NCBI GenBank assembly: GCA_016302165.1
Contig: JAEDOD010000008.1
Coordinates: forward strand, 1 to 32,189
Length of the DNA: 32,189 nucleotides
Direction: 5' to 3'
Source: Sphaerochaetaceae bacterium
Lineage (GTDB): Bacteria > Spirochaetota > Spirochaetia > Sphaerochaetales > Sphaerochaetaceae
Numbering within the stretch: the first letter of the stretch is position 1; every line of letters begins with the position of its first letter. Of this stretch, positions 1 through 7,044 are shown piece by piece. The notes under the pieces were generated by a model, which ran no database searches, had not been told where the DNA came from, and was given only the letters and a program-made list of their open reading frames with translations. The position numbers and the translations under genes are program-made.

Positions 1-247
1 CAAGGAAGAGATGCATACCATAGTTCAGAGCCGAAAGAGTAGCCTTATCACCTTCTTCCTGTCCATATACATCATCCCACAATAAAAGTTATTGACCCGT
101 AATGCCATGTATTTTATCCGACATTATTCTGCAAAATGCCATGAAGCATAAGGAATACTTCCATGTATGTCGCAGAAAAAAAGAAACAGATATCTCTAAA
201 GGATTTTCCATATGGGAATGAATATTTCCCGTTTATGTCAGAAGAGC
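1..247. other. Left-edge region without an assignable gene
   Basis: No gene can be supported here. One plus-strand frame is open from the window edge to a TAA at about position 84 and would end in a short hydrophobic stretch (ITFFLSIYIIPQ), so it could be the tail of a gene lying to the left. A minus-strand frame is also open from about position 90 to the edge but has no ribosome binding site. A TTGACC at 92-97 followed 17 bases later by TATCCG looks like a weak plus-strand promoter with only a 26-codon ORF after it. The two readings of the edge cannot be separated without more sequence. Confidence 0.3.
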
Positions 248-275
248 AAAAAAAATCCATACCCGAAGATATGGA
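248..275 (-). terminator. Intrinsic terminator of the tRNA-Ala transcript
   Basis: On the minus strand an eight-pair stem (TCCATATC with GGTATGGA, one G-T pair) closes a TTCG tetraloop and is followed directly by eight T. It starts four bases past the 3' end of the tRNA, as expected for a single-tRNA transcript. Confidence 0.85.
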
Positions 276-278
276 CCA

Positions 279-352
279 TGGAGAAGAGCGGACTTGAACC
301 GCCTACCTTTTGAATGCCATTCAAACGCTCTAGCCAGATGAGCTACTTCCCC
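279..352 (-). tRNA. tRNA-Ala (anticodon GGC)
   Basis: The minus strand folds into a complete 74-nt cloverleaf: a seven-pair acceptor stem, a four-pair D stem (GCTC/GAGC), a five-pair anticodon stem (TTTGA/TCAAA) around the loop ATGGCAT, a five-base variable loop and a five-pair T stem with the loop TTCAAGT. The anticodon GGC (complement of 316-318) reads GCC and GCU alanine codons. The third acceptor pair is G-T, the G3-U70 pair that alanyl-tRNA synthetase recognises, which confirms the identity independently. The CCA end is not encoded and must be added after transcription. Confidence 0.97.
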
Positions 353-384
353 GATTAAAGGATTTTCCTTTCTTTTCTGCCAAT

Positions 385-413
385 ATTGTCATAGAATTTT
401 AATTGAGTTTCAA
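385..413 (-). promoter_or_regulatory. Candidate tRNA-Ala promoter
   Basis: On the minus strand TTGAAA (408-413) is followed after 17 bases by GACAAT (385-390), four of six bases of the -10 consensus. Transcription would start about 30 bases before the mature tRNA. The site overlaps the start region of the divergent AraC-type gene. Confidence 0.4.
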
Positions 414-423
414 GGGGGGAATA

Positions 424-837
424 GTGAAAAAGAGAAACTTAGGGAATGAAAATATTGTTCCCTTACCTGCCCATTCAAAGAACTACAAAGTGAACAGAAT
501 GCTTCACTACATCCTTGGAAACTGGGAGAAGACCATTGAGCTGGAAGACATAGCCGCCTGGGCAGGCTCCACTCCCCAATATGCTTCTGCCCTATTCTCC
601 CGTGTCATGTGCATGACCATCTTCGAGTATCTCAATGCCCTAAGGATAAACAAAGCAGGAGATCTTCTTTCAGAAACTTCTCTCACCGTCTCAGAAATAT
701 CGGACCGATGCGGTTTCCAGAACACCTCCTACTTCATCCGCACCTTCCGCAATCACTCTGGAAGGACTCCAGGGGAATACAGAAGGCAGATAAGGTCAGT
801 CGATTGTATAGATATCGATTGCATCAATGAAGCCTGA
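424..837 (+). CDS. AraC-type DNA-binding domain protein
   Basis: The product (137 aa) is little more than an AraC/XylS DNA-binding domain with its two helix-turn-helix units: the first around IELEDIAAWAGSTPQYASALF and the second around LTVSEISDRCGFQNTSYFIRTF, followed by the usual RTPGEYR. The N-terminal effector-binding domain of most family members is absent, so it may act as a simple activator or need a partner; its ligand and targets are unknown. I chose GTG at 424 because a purine-rich AAGGGGGGA lies four bases before it; a TTG at 403 in the same frame has no ribosome binding site. The last 42 bases overlap the end of the convergent mgtC-like gene. Confidence 0.85.
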   Translation: MKKRNLGNENIVPLPAHSKNYKVNRMLHYILGNWEKTIELEDIAAWAGSTPQYASALFSRVMCMTIFEYLNALRINKAGDLLSETSLTVSEISDRCGFQNTSYFIRTFRNHSGRTPGEYRRQIRSVDCIDIDCINEA

Positions 838-1491
838 GTTGGTCATCTCGGTGATGATGTTAGGAACAGAGGCTGCACGGGAGCAGATGATGGACGCATT
901 CAGCACCAGTTCCCCCTTGCTGTTATGGGTCAAGGCAATATTGCGGATAGTGATGTGGATCTTATCAAGAGCCTCCTTCACCTCTGTCAGGCTCATGCCA
1001 TGACGGGTCATGTTCACCTCAATGCTTCCTGTGTTGGTGCTGAAGGAGTTATGTTCTTTCCTGTGGATCACAAGCTGGATGATCAGAATAAGTATGGTGG
1101 ATATGATTCCAAGAAAATATAGCCCTGAGCCTATGGCCAGGCCTATTCCCACTGTGGCCCAGAGACCGGCGGCTGTGGTTACGCCTACCACGTTGTCACG
1201 TTTGACGAATATGACTCCGGCTCCCAGGAAACCTATGGCCTGTACCACACCTGCTGCAAGTCTGGAGGCATCCACCTGGACAGAAGAAAGATAGACCACA
1301 TCAAGAAATCCATACTTTGAAATGATCATCATCAAGGCTGAAGCCATGGCTACCACCATGTGGGTTCTGAGGCCCGCGCTCTTCAGCCTCTTCTCCCTTT
1401 CCCAGCCGATGACCATTCCGCATATGACAGAAATCAGCAGTCTGATAAACAGTACAAGCTCACATTGTGCAGTAACAGTATACTCCGGCAT
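796..1491 (-). CDS. MgtC/SapB-family membrane protein
   Basis: This is a 231-aa protein whose N-terminal half is an MgtC/SapB/YhiD-type membrane domain: several hydrophobic helices, the family signature GWEREKRLKSAGLRTHMVV, and a glycine-rich segment ending GAGVIFVKRDNVVGVTTAAGLW. The C-terminal ~70 residues form a soluble domain of the ACT-like kind seen in longer family members. The family is linked to survival at low magnesium and control of membrane ATP synthase in pathogens; here the role is unproven. Start: a GGAG lies nine bases before ATG 1491, while ATG 1506 and ATG 1500 are upstream in frame without a good site. The 3' end overlaps the convergent AraC-type gene. Confidence 0.85.
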   Translation of the reverse strand: MPEYTVTAQCELVLFIRLLISVICGMVIGWEREKRLKSAGLRTHMVVAMASALMMIISKYGFLDVVYLSSVQVDASRLAAGVVQAIGFLGAGVIFVKRDNVVGVTTAAGLWATVGIGLAIGSGLYFLGIISTILILIIQLVIHRKEHNSFSTNTGSIEVNMTRHGMSLTEVKEALDKIHITIRNIALTHNSKGELVLNASIICSRAASVPNIITEMTNSGFIDAIDIYTID

Positions 1492-1522
1492 AAATATCAT
1501 CTCCATTAAATGATATCCATTT

Positions 1523-1550
1523 ATTTTGGCAGAAGATTAAGTACTGTCAA
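1523..1550 (-). promoter_or_regulatory. Promoter of the mgtC-like gene
   Basis: On the minus strand a perfect TTGACA (1545-1550) is followed after 16 bases by CAAAAT (1523-1528). The start would be near 1516, about 25 bases before the chosen ATG, leaving room for the GGAG site. Confidence 0.5.
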
Positions 1551-1586
1551 CGAAAGAAATAATTATGGTGCCATAAGTAGCGGAGA

Positions 1587-2306
1587 CTAAAGCCCCGCCA
1601 TTTCTGAAATTACTGTATATAAGCCATACATGGCCACAAAGCCATATACAATCTTCTGCATCTTTCTTGGGTCCACCTTATTTGCAGCATAGCTCCCCCC
1701 AATGGCTCCCAAGCTCGTTCCGGCCGCTATCATGGCCACAGGAAATAGATCTCCCCTCTCCAGGACTCCGCCGCCGATTCTTAAAAAGAGCCCCACTATT
1801 CCCTGAAGAAGGAAGAAGGCCTGGATGGTGGAGAGATATTCCTCGTTATCACTGAGGGAAGGACGGAGATAGAGGGCCACCGGAGGGCCTCCTATTCCTG
1901 TCAGCCCATTGGATACTCCTGTAATTATGCCGATGATAAAGCCCTTGCCTACAGTGGGCCTAATCTTTATGGAAGATGAAAGAAGGAAGAAAAGGGCGAG
2001 GCCTATGAAGAAAAGCCCAAGGATGATCTTCAGCACGCTCTGGTCCACAGAAAGGGATACGAAAGTGAAGAAGATTGTGGAGACCACCATGGGAGGAATA
2101 AGGGGCCACATCACCTTCCACCTGATTTTTCTCCATCTTCCCGCCACCACCAGAATTGTCAGGAGAAGGCAGGAAATCTGGTTGTAGGCCAAGGCCTTGG
2201 AGAAGGTGATGAAGAAAGGCAGGAAGGCCATAAGGACCATTGCATTTCCAAAGCCCATGGATGACTGGACAAAGGAGCTGAGAATGGATAGAAGCAGGAA
2301 GACCAT
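1587..2306 (-). CDS. TauE/SafE (TSUP) family membrane permease
   Basis: The 239-aa product is almost entirely hydrophobic, with about eight membrane segments in two related halves. It has the family motif FVQSSMGFGNAMVL near the N terminus and its counterpart ITGVSNGLTGIGGPPVALYL in the second half. TSUP proteins export or take up small sulfur-containing or organic anions (sulfite, sulfoacetate, sulfolactate); the substrate cannot be read from sequence. It is the last gene of an operon with a Fur-family regulator and a ZIP transporter. Its ATG lies four bases past the ZIP stop, with GGAG inside the end of the ZIP gene six bases before it, so translation is probably coupled. Confidence 0.88.
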   Translation of the reverse strand: MVFLLLSILSSFVQSSMGFGNAMVLMAFLPFFITFSKALAYNQISCLLLTILVVAGRWRKIRWKVMWPLIPPMVVSTIFFTFVSLSVDQSVLKIILGLFFIGLALFFLLSSSIKIRPTVGKGFIIGIITGVSNGLTGIGGPPVALYLRPSLSDNEEYLSTIQAFFLLQGIVGLFLRIGGGVLERGDLFPVAMIAAGTSLGAIGGSYAANKVDPRKMQKIVYGFVAMYGLYTVISEMAGL

Positions 2307-2309
2307 ACA

Positions 2310-3038
2310 CTACTCCAGGAAAGATGCTACAAGAACCAGAAGAAGGCCCAAGACAAGGGAAGGAACTGTAGTCTTCCAGTCCTTGGTGTGAAGAACGGAA
2401 GGAATAAGCTCCCAGAATATGATGTAGAGCACCATGCCCAGGGCAAGAGACATCAATATTGCGAACAAGGAAGGAGAAAGGAAGGATGAAAGAAGCATCA
2501 TCAGCACTCCTCCCAACAAAGTGGAGAGAGGAGCAGAGAGAAGAACCAGATTCCTCATGTTCCGCTTTTCGCTTTTCATTGTGGAATATATGAAGGCTCC
2601 CATGGGAATGTTGTGGAGAGCCACAGACAGAGCGAGCACCAGGCCACCCTTAAGGGACGCGGAAGCGACGCTGTAGACGGTCATGCCTTCCACTATGTTG
2701 TGGAGCATGATTGCCACAGCGCTCATTATTCCGATATGGGCCAGGTTACCTTCCTTGCTCTCCTCCTTGCCTTCATGTTCAGGAACGAATCTATCGAGAA
2801 ACTTAAGGATCACTATTCCAAGAACCACAGCAATGGCGGCCCAGATATAGCTGGTGCCTTCAGCCTCCTCCAGGATTTCCGGCACCAGATCCAGGAAGGC
2901 TACTCCTATCATGGCTCCAAGGGAAAGGGCTGTAATGAACTTCTCGACTCTTTCCATTCCCTCGGAAAGCCTGGCAAAGAGCATTCCAAGAGCAAACATC
3001 AGTGAAAGACAAAATACTATAAATAGGGCCATGGTCAA
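2310..3038 (-). CDS. ZIP-family divalent metal transporter
   Basis: This 242-aa inner-membrane protein has the ZIP (SLC39) layout of about eight helices with a charged, acidic loop (residues 84-98, EHEGKEESKEG) after the third. The two metal-binding helices carry HNIVEG (113-118) and HNIPMG (142-147), the classic paired motifs. ZIP proteins bring zinc, iron or manganese into the cytoplasm. It lies directly behind a Fur-family gene: the TTG start at 3038 overlaps that gene's TGA (TTGA), and AAGGAG is five bases before it. ATG at 3032, two codons in, is the alternative start. Metal repression through the upstream regulator is the natural inference. Confidence 0.88.
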   Translation of the reverse strand: MTMALFIVFCLSLMFALGMLFARLSEGMERVEKFITALSLGAMIGVAFLDLVPEILEEAEGTSYIWAAIAVVLGIVILKFLDRFVPEHEGKEESKEGNLAHIGIMSAVAIMLHNIVEGMTVYSVASASLKGGLVLALSVALHNIPMGAFIYSTMKSEKRNMRNLVLLSAPLSTLLGGVLMMLLSSFLSPSLFAILMSLALGMVLYIIFWELIPSVLHTKDWKTTVPSLVLGLLLVLVASFLE

Positions 3039-3424
3039 CTATTCTCCTTCTTTCTGCACTCTTTGCATAACCCGTCCAGGACAGTGGAGGGCTTGGCCTC
3101 AAAGCCCAGAAGATTCTCGACGATCCTCTCGATCTTCTCTGTAGCTTCCTTGTCCAGATGCTCAGTGCGACCACATCTGGTACATCTGATATGCATATGC
3201 TGAGGACACTTCTGCCTATCGGAGAACTGATACTGGGCCCTTCGTCCCAGGCTTCCTGTACGCCTTAGGCTTCCCTCCTCCTGCATCTCCCCCACCATTC
3301 TATAAAGCGTGCTCTTTCCTATATCAGGAAGAGACAGTGCCACCTCCTCCACTGTAAAGGAGGAGGAAGGGTTGTTCCTGAAAAATGTAAGAATCTCCTG
3401 ACGCTGATGGGTGGTGTATTTCAC
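3035..3424 (-). CDS. Fur-family metal-responsive repressor
   Basis: The 129-aa product has the Fur fold: an N-terminal winged helix (about residues 1-65, with recognition helix IGKSTLYRMVGEM) and a dimerisation domain with the zinc-site cysteines C81/C84 (CTRCG) and C120/C123 (CKEC), plus the HMH segment (76-78) that supplies metal ligands. Whether it senses iron (Fur), zinc (Zur), manganese (Mur) or peroxide (PerR) is not decided by these residues; the linked ZIP importer argues for a metal-uptake repressor. Start GTG 3424 fits the family N terminus (THQRQEIL) but has no ribosome binding site. The promoter predicts a leader of only a few bases, and a near-palindrome covers it, so autoregulation is likely. 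Confidence 0.9.
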   Translation of the reverse strand: MKYTTHQRQEILTFFRNNPSSSFTVEEVALSLPDIGKSTLYRMVGEMQEEGSLRRTGSLGRRAQYQFSDRQKCPQHMHIRCTRCGRTEHLDKEATEKIERIVENLLGFEAKPSTVLDGLCKECRKKENS

Positions 3425-3425
3425 A

Positions 3426-3450
3426 GAAATTGAGAATAATTCCCAAATTC
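3426..3450. promoter_or_regulatory. Candidate Fur-family operator
   Basis: This 25-bp sequence is a near-palindrome centred on 3438: ten of twelve arm pairs match, the core being TTGAGAATAATTCCCAA (3430-3446). It covers the predicted -10 of the Fur-family gene and ends one base before its start codon. Position, length and AT-rich arms fit a Fur/Zur-type box, though it is not an exact match to the E. coli Fur consensus. Confidence 0.65.
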
Positions 3451-3462
3451 ACCTTTGGTCAA
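3434..3462 (-). promoter_or_regulatory. Promoter of the fur/ZIP/TauE operon
   Basis: On the minus strand TTGACC (3457-3462) is followed after 17 bases by TTATTC (3434-3439). The predicted start lies within about four bases of the GTG at 3424, so the mRNA would be nearly leaderless. The -10 sits inside the candidate operator. Confidence 0.55.
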
Positions 3463-3506
3463 GGGCCAAAGAGCAAACAATACATGAAAACAACACCTGG
3501 AGTGGA

Positions 3507-3535
3507 TTGGCAACTCTTTTCTACAGGTTTATCTT
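3507..3535 (+). promoter_or_regulatory. Promoter of the zinc-ribbon/DUF5685/DnaJ operon
   Basis: TTGGCA (3507-3512) is followed after 17 bases by TATCTT (3530-3535), then six bases to the ATG at 3542. No ribosome binding site fits between, so a leaderless transcript is predicted. Confidence 0.6.
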
Positions 3536-3541
3536 TTTCTC

Positions 3542-3997
3542 ATGAACAATTACAGAAAACCTTTCTTCAGTGGAAGAAATGGAGCAGACGAGCTTTCCGT
3601 AACATTGGTGGTCATCTCGGTGATAGTTTTTCTCGCCGCTCCCATATTTGATGAAAAATATATCCAAGGAATATTCCTTCTCCTGGGAGGAATACTCTTT
3701 GTCCTTGGCCTACTCCGCTCCCTTTCCACGAACATAGGAAAGAGAAGACATGAAAACCAGGTCTTCCTGGACCTTTTCCGCTCAGAGACCAAGGAGGAGA
3801 AGGAAAGAAGGAAAAGGGAGGAAGAAGAGAAGAGGGAAAGGGAAAAGCTGAGAAAGGAGAGACGGAAGGAAGAGGAGAAGACCCATGCCTTCTTCCGCTG
3901 TCCCCAGTGCGGAAAGGAGCTTAGGGTTCCCAAGGGAAAGGGAAAGATCAAGATCCGCTGCCCCAACTGCTCCCATGAGTTCATAAGGAAGAGCTGA
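3542..3997 (+). CDS. Two-helix membrane protein with C-terminal zinc ribbon
   Basis: The 151-aa product starts with a short polar segment (KPFFSGRNGADELS), then two membrane helices (about 19-34 and 41-59). A very charged Lys/Glu/Arg stretch (about 80-113) that should be a long helix leads to a C-terminal zinc ribbon with C120, C123, C140 and C143 (CPQC and CPNC). The ribbon would face the cytoplasm. The function is not known to me; similar proteins occur beside a J-domain gene in Clostridia. It is the first gene of a three-gene operon and its stop is one base from the next ATG, so a shared role with the DUF5685 and J-domain proteins is likely. Confidence 0.8.
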   Translation: MNNYRKPFFSGRNGADELSVTLVVISVIVFLAAPIFDEKYIQGIFLLLGGILFVLGLLRSLSTNIGKRRHENQVFLDLFRSETKEEKERRKREEEEKREREKLRKERRKEEEKTHAFFRCPQCGKELRVPKGKGKIKIRCPNCSHEFIRKS

Positions 3998-3998
3998 T

Positions 3999-4793
3999 AT
4001 GTTTGGATATGTAGTTCTATCCTCCTCTGCATCCAAGGAAGACAAGAGAAAATACAGACAGGCCTACTGCGGTCTATGCCACACTCTCAAGGCAAGATAC
4101 GGAAAAGCAGGAATGACATCCCTTTCCTACGATATGACCTTCCTTTCCCTGCTGCTTTCAGACCTGGAGGATTCTCCCGTAACGAAAGGAAAGGAGAGAT
4201 GCCCTGTGCATCCTTTTGTGGAGCATGAATTCTTCACTACTCCTGTAATGGAATATTGCAGCGACATGCAGATTCTCCTCTCCCACTATGCCCTTCTTGA
4301 CTATAACGCAGACGAAAAGAAGGGAAAGGAAGATAAATTCAGCCCCTTCATGGAGAGAATAGTCTCCACCTATCCCCGACAGAGCGAAGCCTTGGCCAGG
4401 AGCCTCTCCGCCATATGGGAGAATGAGAAGAGGGGGGAGCTATGTCCTGAGAAGAACGCACTTCTCTTCGGAGAGGCCCTTGGTGAAATCTTCATCAAGG
4501 ACAGCCTCAGCCATTTCGCTCCTGACCTGAGGAAGATGGGCTGCGGAATCGGAAGATTCGTCTATCTCATCGACGCCTGGGACGACAGAAGGAAGGATGA
4601 AAGGAAGGGAGCCTACAACCCTCTCGGAAAGGATATTGGGGAAAAGGAGATAAGGGAAATGCTTGTGGACGCAGCCTCCTGTGCCACTTCAGAGCTGGAC
4701 CACATGCCTCTCGACGACTACGTATCCATATTTGAAGATATTCTCTATAGGGGAATTTGGAGCAGATTCAAGGCAGGGAAGGAAAGAAAATGA
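3999..4793 (+). CDS. DUF5685 family protein
   Basis: This 264-aa soluble protein matches the DUF5685 pattern as I know it: N-terminal MFGYVVLS, then YRQAYCGLCHTLK with a CxxC (C24, C27), the acidic-aromatic LSYDMTFLSLLLS, CPVHP, and a C-terminal YLIDAWDDRRKDERKGAYNPL. The Asp-rich last motif and helical make-up recall the isoprenoid-synthase fold, but I see no basis for naming a substrate. Cysteines and histidines (C24, C27, CPVHP) could bind a metal. AAGGAAG lies a few bases before the ATG, inside the upstream gene. Its TGA overlaps the ATG of the J-domain gene (ATGA), so the two are translationally coupled. Confidence 0.8.
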   Translation: MFGYVVLSSSASKEDKRKYRQAYCGLCHTLKARYGKAGMTSLSYDMTFLSLLLSDLEDSPVTKGKERCPVHPFVEHEFFTTPVMEYCSDMQILLSHYALLDYNADEKKGKEDKFSPFMERIVSTYPRQSEALARSLSAIWENEKRGELCPEKNALLFGEALGEIFIKDSLSHFAPDLRKMGCGIGRFVYLIDAWDDRRKDERKGAYNPLGKDIGEKEIREMLVDAASCATSELDHMPLDDYVSIFEDILYRGIWSRFKAGKERK

Positions 4794-5407
4794 ATGATCC
4801 ATATGAAACACTGGGCTTAAGACAGGGTGCCAGCGAAGAAGAAGTGAAGAAGGCGTATAAGGCCCTTGCAAAGAAATACCACCCTGACGTAACGGGAAAC
4901 GATCCAGCTGCTGCCAAGAAGATGCAGGAGATCAACTCTGCCTATGACGCCATCATCAACCATAAAGCTGACAGCTACAGTTCCTCCTTCCACTCATCCT
5001 ACTCCTACGGGGGAGGATACAGGGAGAGCTACTCCCAGGAAGAGGAGTCCAATGAAATGAAGGCCGCAGCCTCCTACATTAACGCCCGTCATTTCAGCGA
5101 AGCCCTCCATGTACTCTCTACAGTGCCATATGAAAAGAGAAATGGCCGCTGGTACTATCTTTCTGCTGTGGCCAAAGCCTACAGCGGAGACACCAACGGC
5201 GCTTATTCAGACATTTCATCTGCCATAGGAAAGGAGCCGGGAAATCCTCAGTACCAGGCTTTCCTGGATAGGCTCAACGGCTCCAGAAACTTCTATCGCC
5301 AGAGACAGAACGACTACTACCAAGGCTCATCCGGAGGCTTCTTCAGCTGCTGTCTACCCCTACTGTTGATGAATATGTTCTGTCCAGGCTACTTCTGCAT
5401 CTGCTGA
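4790..5407 (+). CDS. J-domain (DnaJ-like) protein with cysteine-rich tail
   Basis: The 205-aa product opens with a full J domain (about residues 1-60: DPYETLGLRQGASEEEVKKA, with the HPD tripeptide in KKYHPDVTGNDP) that should stimulate an Hsp70. A Ser/Tyr-rich linker follows, then a helical region with a TPR-like look (EMKAAASYINARHFSEALHV), and a short hydrophobic cysteine-rich end (FFSCCLPLLLMNMFCPGYFCIC). The zinc-finger and C-terminal domains of true DnaJ are missing, so this is a specialised co-chaperone, possibly membrane-associated through its tail. ATG 4790 is chosen because it opens exactly at the J domain behind AAGGAAAG; an ATG at 4757 lies inside the upstream gene. It overlaps the convergent TetR gene by 19 bases. 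Confidence 0.88.
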   Translation: MNDPYETLGLRQGASEEEVKKAYKALAKKYHPDVTGNDPAAAKKMQEINSAYDAIINHKADSYSSSFHSSYSYGGGYRESYSQEEESNEMKAAASYINARHFSEALHVLSTVPYEKRNGRWYYLSAVAKAYSGDTNGAYSDISSAIGKEPGNPQYQAFLDRLNGSRNFYRQRQNDYYQGSSGGFFSCCLPLLLMNMFCPGYFCIC

Positions 5408-6012
5408 AGCACTTCCACCACCACATTTCTCTGGGGAGAGAGAAGATTTGCAATATAGTCTGCGCTCTCCTCCAGTGTTACAGGAATCTTCTTCAGGAGA
5501 ATATCCGTGTAAAGGGTGCAGATTCCTGAAATGCTGTAGTCCAGGATAACGGAAAGCTGGGGCCTGGCACTTTCGGAGATGCTGTCTCCCAGGTCACTGA
5601 GAATCTTTGCAATGGCCGAGTGCCTTGCATCGTCCAGAACCTCAGAAATCTTATCTGTACCCACAAGACGAGCAAAGCGCACAGGATCCATCAGGAAGAA
5701 ATCTGATATCTGCTTCAGATATTCCCTTGGGTTCCAAAGTACATCGGAGTTGTTCCTGGAGCGGAAAGCGGAGGAGATCTCCTCCATGACAGAAGTGGAA
5801 ATGCTCTTAAGAACATCAGAAGTATTATCATAATGGGCATAGAAGGTACCACGGTTGATATCTGCCCTGGTGACGATATCTGTAATGGTGATCTTGTCAA
5901 AGGGCTTCTCCAGCATAAGGGAGAGAAGGGCTTCCTTGATCATGACCTTGCTTCTTATGGAGCTTCTGTATTCAGCCTTCATCCTTTTGGGCTTTTCTTC
6001 CTTTTCAACCAT
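5389..6012 (-). CDS. TetR/AcrR-family transcriptional regulator
   Basis: The 207-aa product has an N-terminal TetR helix-turn-helix (about residues 20-65: IKEALLSLMLEKPFDKITIT, then DIVTRADINRGTFYAHYDN) and a helical ligand-binding C-terminal domain of unknown specificity. The ATG at 6012 is preceded by GGAGGAG at six bases, which decides it over an in-frame ATG at 6051. A promoter and an imperfect palindrome lie about 60-110 bases upstream, consistent with autoregulation. No transporter lies next to it, so its target is not obvious. It reads into the J-domain gene and the two ends overlap. Confidence 0.9.
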   Translation of the reverse strand: MVEKEEKPKRMKAEYRSSIRSKVMIKEALLSLMLEKPFDKITITDIVTRADINRGTFYAHYDNTSDVLKSISTSVMEEISSAFRSRNNSDVLWNPREYLKQISDFFLMDPVRFARLVGTDKISEVLDDARHSAIAKILSDLGDSISESARPQLSVILDYSISGICTLYTDILLKKIPVTLEESADYIANLLSPQRNVVVEVLQQMQK

Positions 6013-6069
6013 GTACAACTCCTCCAGTAAATCCCAAAATAGAACATCCATTTCCTTTTAAATAGATTT

Positions 6070-6091
6070 CCAAAATTGCGATATAATTTGG
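6070..6091. promoter_or_regulatory. Candidate TetR operator
   Basis: An imperfect inverted repeat with outer arms CCAAA and TTTGG (22 bp overall) begins one base beyond the predicted -10 of the TetR gene and would include its transcription start, the classic place for an autorepressor site. Confidence 0.35.
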
Positions 6092-6119
6092 AGTATATCC
6101 ATTTTTGACCCCATTACAA
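6092..6119 (-). promoter_or_regulatory. Candidate promoter of the TetR gene
   Basis: On the minus strand TTGTAA (6114-6119) is followed after 16 bases by TATACT (6092-6097). The transcript would have a leader of about 75 bases. Confidence 0.45.
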
Positions 6120-6140
6120 GAGGAAGTATTGGAATTTGGC

Positions 6141-6965
6141 CTAGTGATTATTTCCCAAATACACTCCTAGGGCATAGTCAATGGCATTCTTTATGCCATC
6201 ACTTTCCACACTAGTAGTCACATAGTCTGCAGCCTCCTTGGCGCACTCAGAAGCATTTCCCATGGCTATACCCAGGCCGCAGTACTCTATCATCTCCACA
6301 TCGTTGGCTCCGTCCCCTACCCCTACTGCAGTCTTCATATCCTCCTTGAGATAGGCCATGAGATTCCTGATGCCGCTGCCCTTATCTGAAGAAGGAAGGC
6401 ATATTTCGCACATTATGGCGTTGTCGATACCTAAAGTGTTGTCGATGACGTGGAAGGGCCCTTCCAGGTCCTTCCGGATCTTGTCTACCTCTCCCGAGGG
6501 AGAGACACATACTATCTTGCTTATTTCCGCTGTTACTGGCAGATGGTCAGTAATGACTAGGCCTGGAACATCTATTACATTACCGTTGGCCTTTATGAGA
6601 AGCTCCTTGAAATACTCAAAGGATTCGGCAGAGGCATAGGTTCCCTCATCGCACTGGATCAGGGAAAGAATTCCTTCTTTCTCGAAATAGGAGAGAAGGG
6701 TCTCCCTCTCCTCTTCTGTACATCTTCTTCTGTAGACTGTCTTCCCCTGGTAGATTACTGTACAGCCTCCCGCATATACTCCACCGTCAAAGGGAATGGG
6801 AGAGAGTCTGGGATCCATCTCCAAGGGACTTCGTCCTGTGGAGACAAAGATTCTGTGGCCCTTGGCCTTTGCATCAAGAATAGCCTTGAGGGCGCTTTCA
6901 GGAAGACCTTTTCCGAAAGGGAGCAAGGTGCCGTCTACATCAAAGAAGAAATTCAAACGTTCCAT
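6141..6965 (-). CDS. HAD-superfamily hydrolase, Cof type (HAD-IIB)
   Basis: The 274-aa product is a Cof-type HAD phosphatase. Motif I is FFDVDGT (nucleophile D9, acid D11), motif II is FVSTGRSP, and motif IV is GVGDGANDVEMIEYCGLGIA near the C terminus, with a large cap domain between. These cytosolic enzymes usually dephosphorylate sugar phosphates or phosphorylated cofactors; the substrate cannot be read. The ATG at 6965 sits six bases after TAGAAT with no ribosome binding site, so a leaderless mRNA is likely. It diverges from metK across about 220 bases. Confidence 0.92.
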   Translation of the reverse strand: MERLNFFFDVDGTLLPFGKGLPESALKAILDAKAKGHRIFVSTGRSPLEMDPRLSPIPFDGGVYAGGCTVIYQGKTVYRRRCTEEERETLLSYFEKEGILSLIQCDEGTYASAESFEYFKELLIKANGNVIDVPGLVITDHLPVTAEISKIVCVSPSGEVDKIRKDLEGPFHVIDNTLGIDNAIMCEICLPSSDKGSGIRNLMAYLKEDMKTAVGVGDGANDVEMIEYCGLGIAMGNASECAKEAADYVTTSVESDGIKNAIDYALGVYLGNNH

Positions 6966-6971
6966 GGCCCG

Positions 6972-7001
6972 ATTCTATTCCTTCGTCCCCCTTAATTACA
7001 A
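6972..7001 (-). promoter_or_regulatory. Promoter of the HAD hydrolase gene
   Basis: On the minus strand TTGTAA (6996-7001) is followed after 18 bases by TAGAAT (6972-6977), then six bases to the ATG. Confidence 0.55.
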
Positions 7002-7012
7002 CCTGATATCTA

Positions 7013-7041
7013 TTGTCAACGGAAGAGAAGGATGGTACTAT
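7013..7041 (+). promoter_or_regulatory. Promoter of the metK riboswitch transcript
   Basis: TTGTCA (7013-7018) is followed after exactly 17 bases by TACTAT (7036-7041). The start near 7048 coincides with the 5' strand of the riboswitch P1 helix. Confidence 0.65.
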
Positions 7042-7044
7042 GAC

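Noticed and set aside
2434..3005. Long plus-strand ORFs opposite the ZIP gene, and similar ones opposite glnN, rsmI, metK and the transketolase genes
   Set aside because: They are reverse-frame shadows of genes with clear protein families, and have no family motifs or initiation signals of their own.
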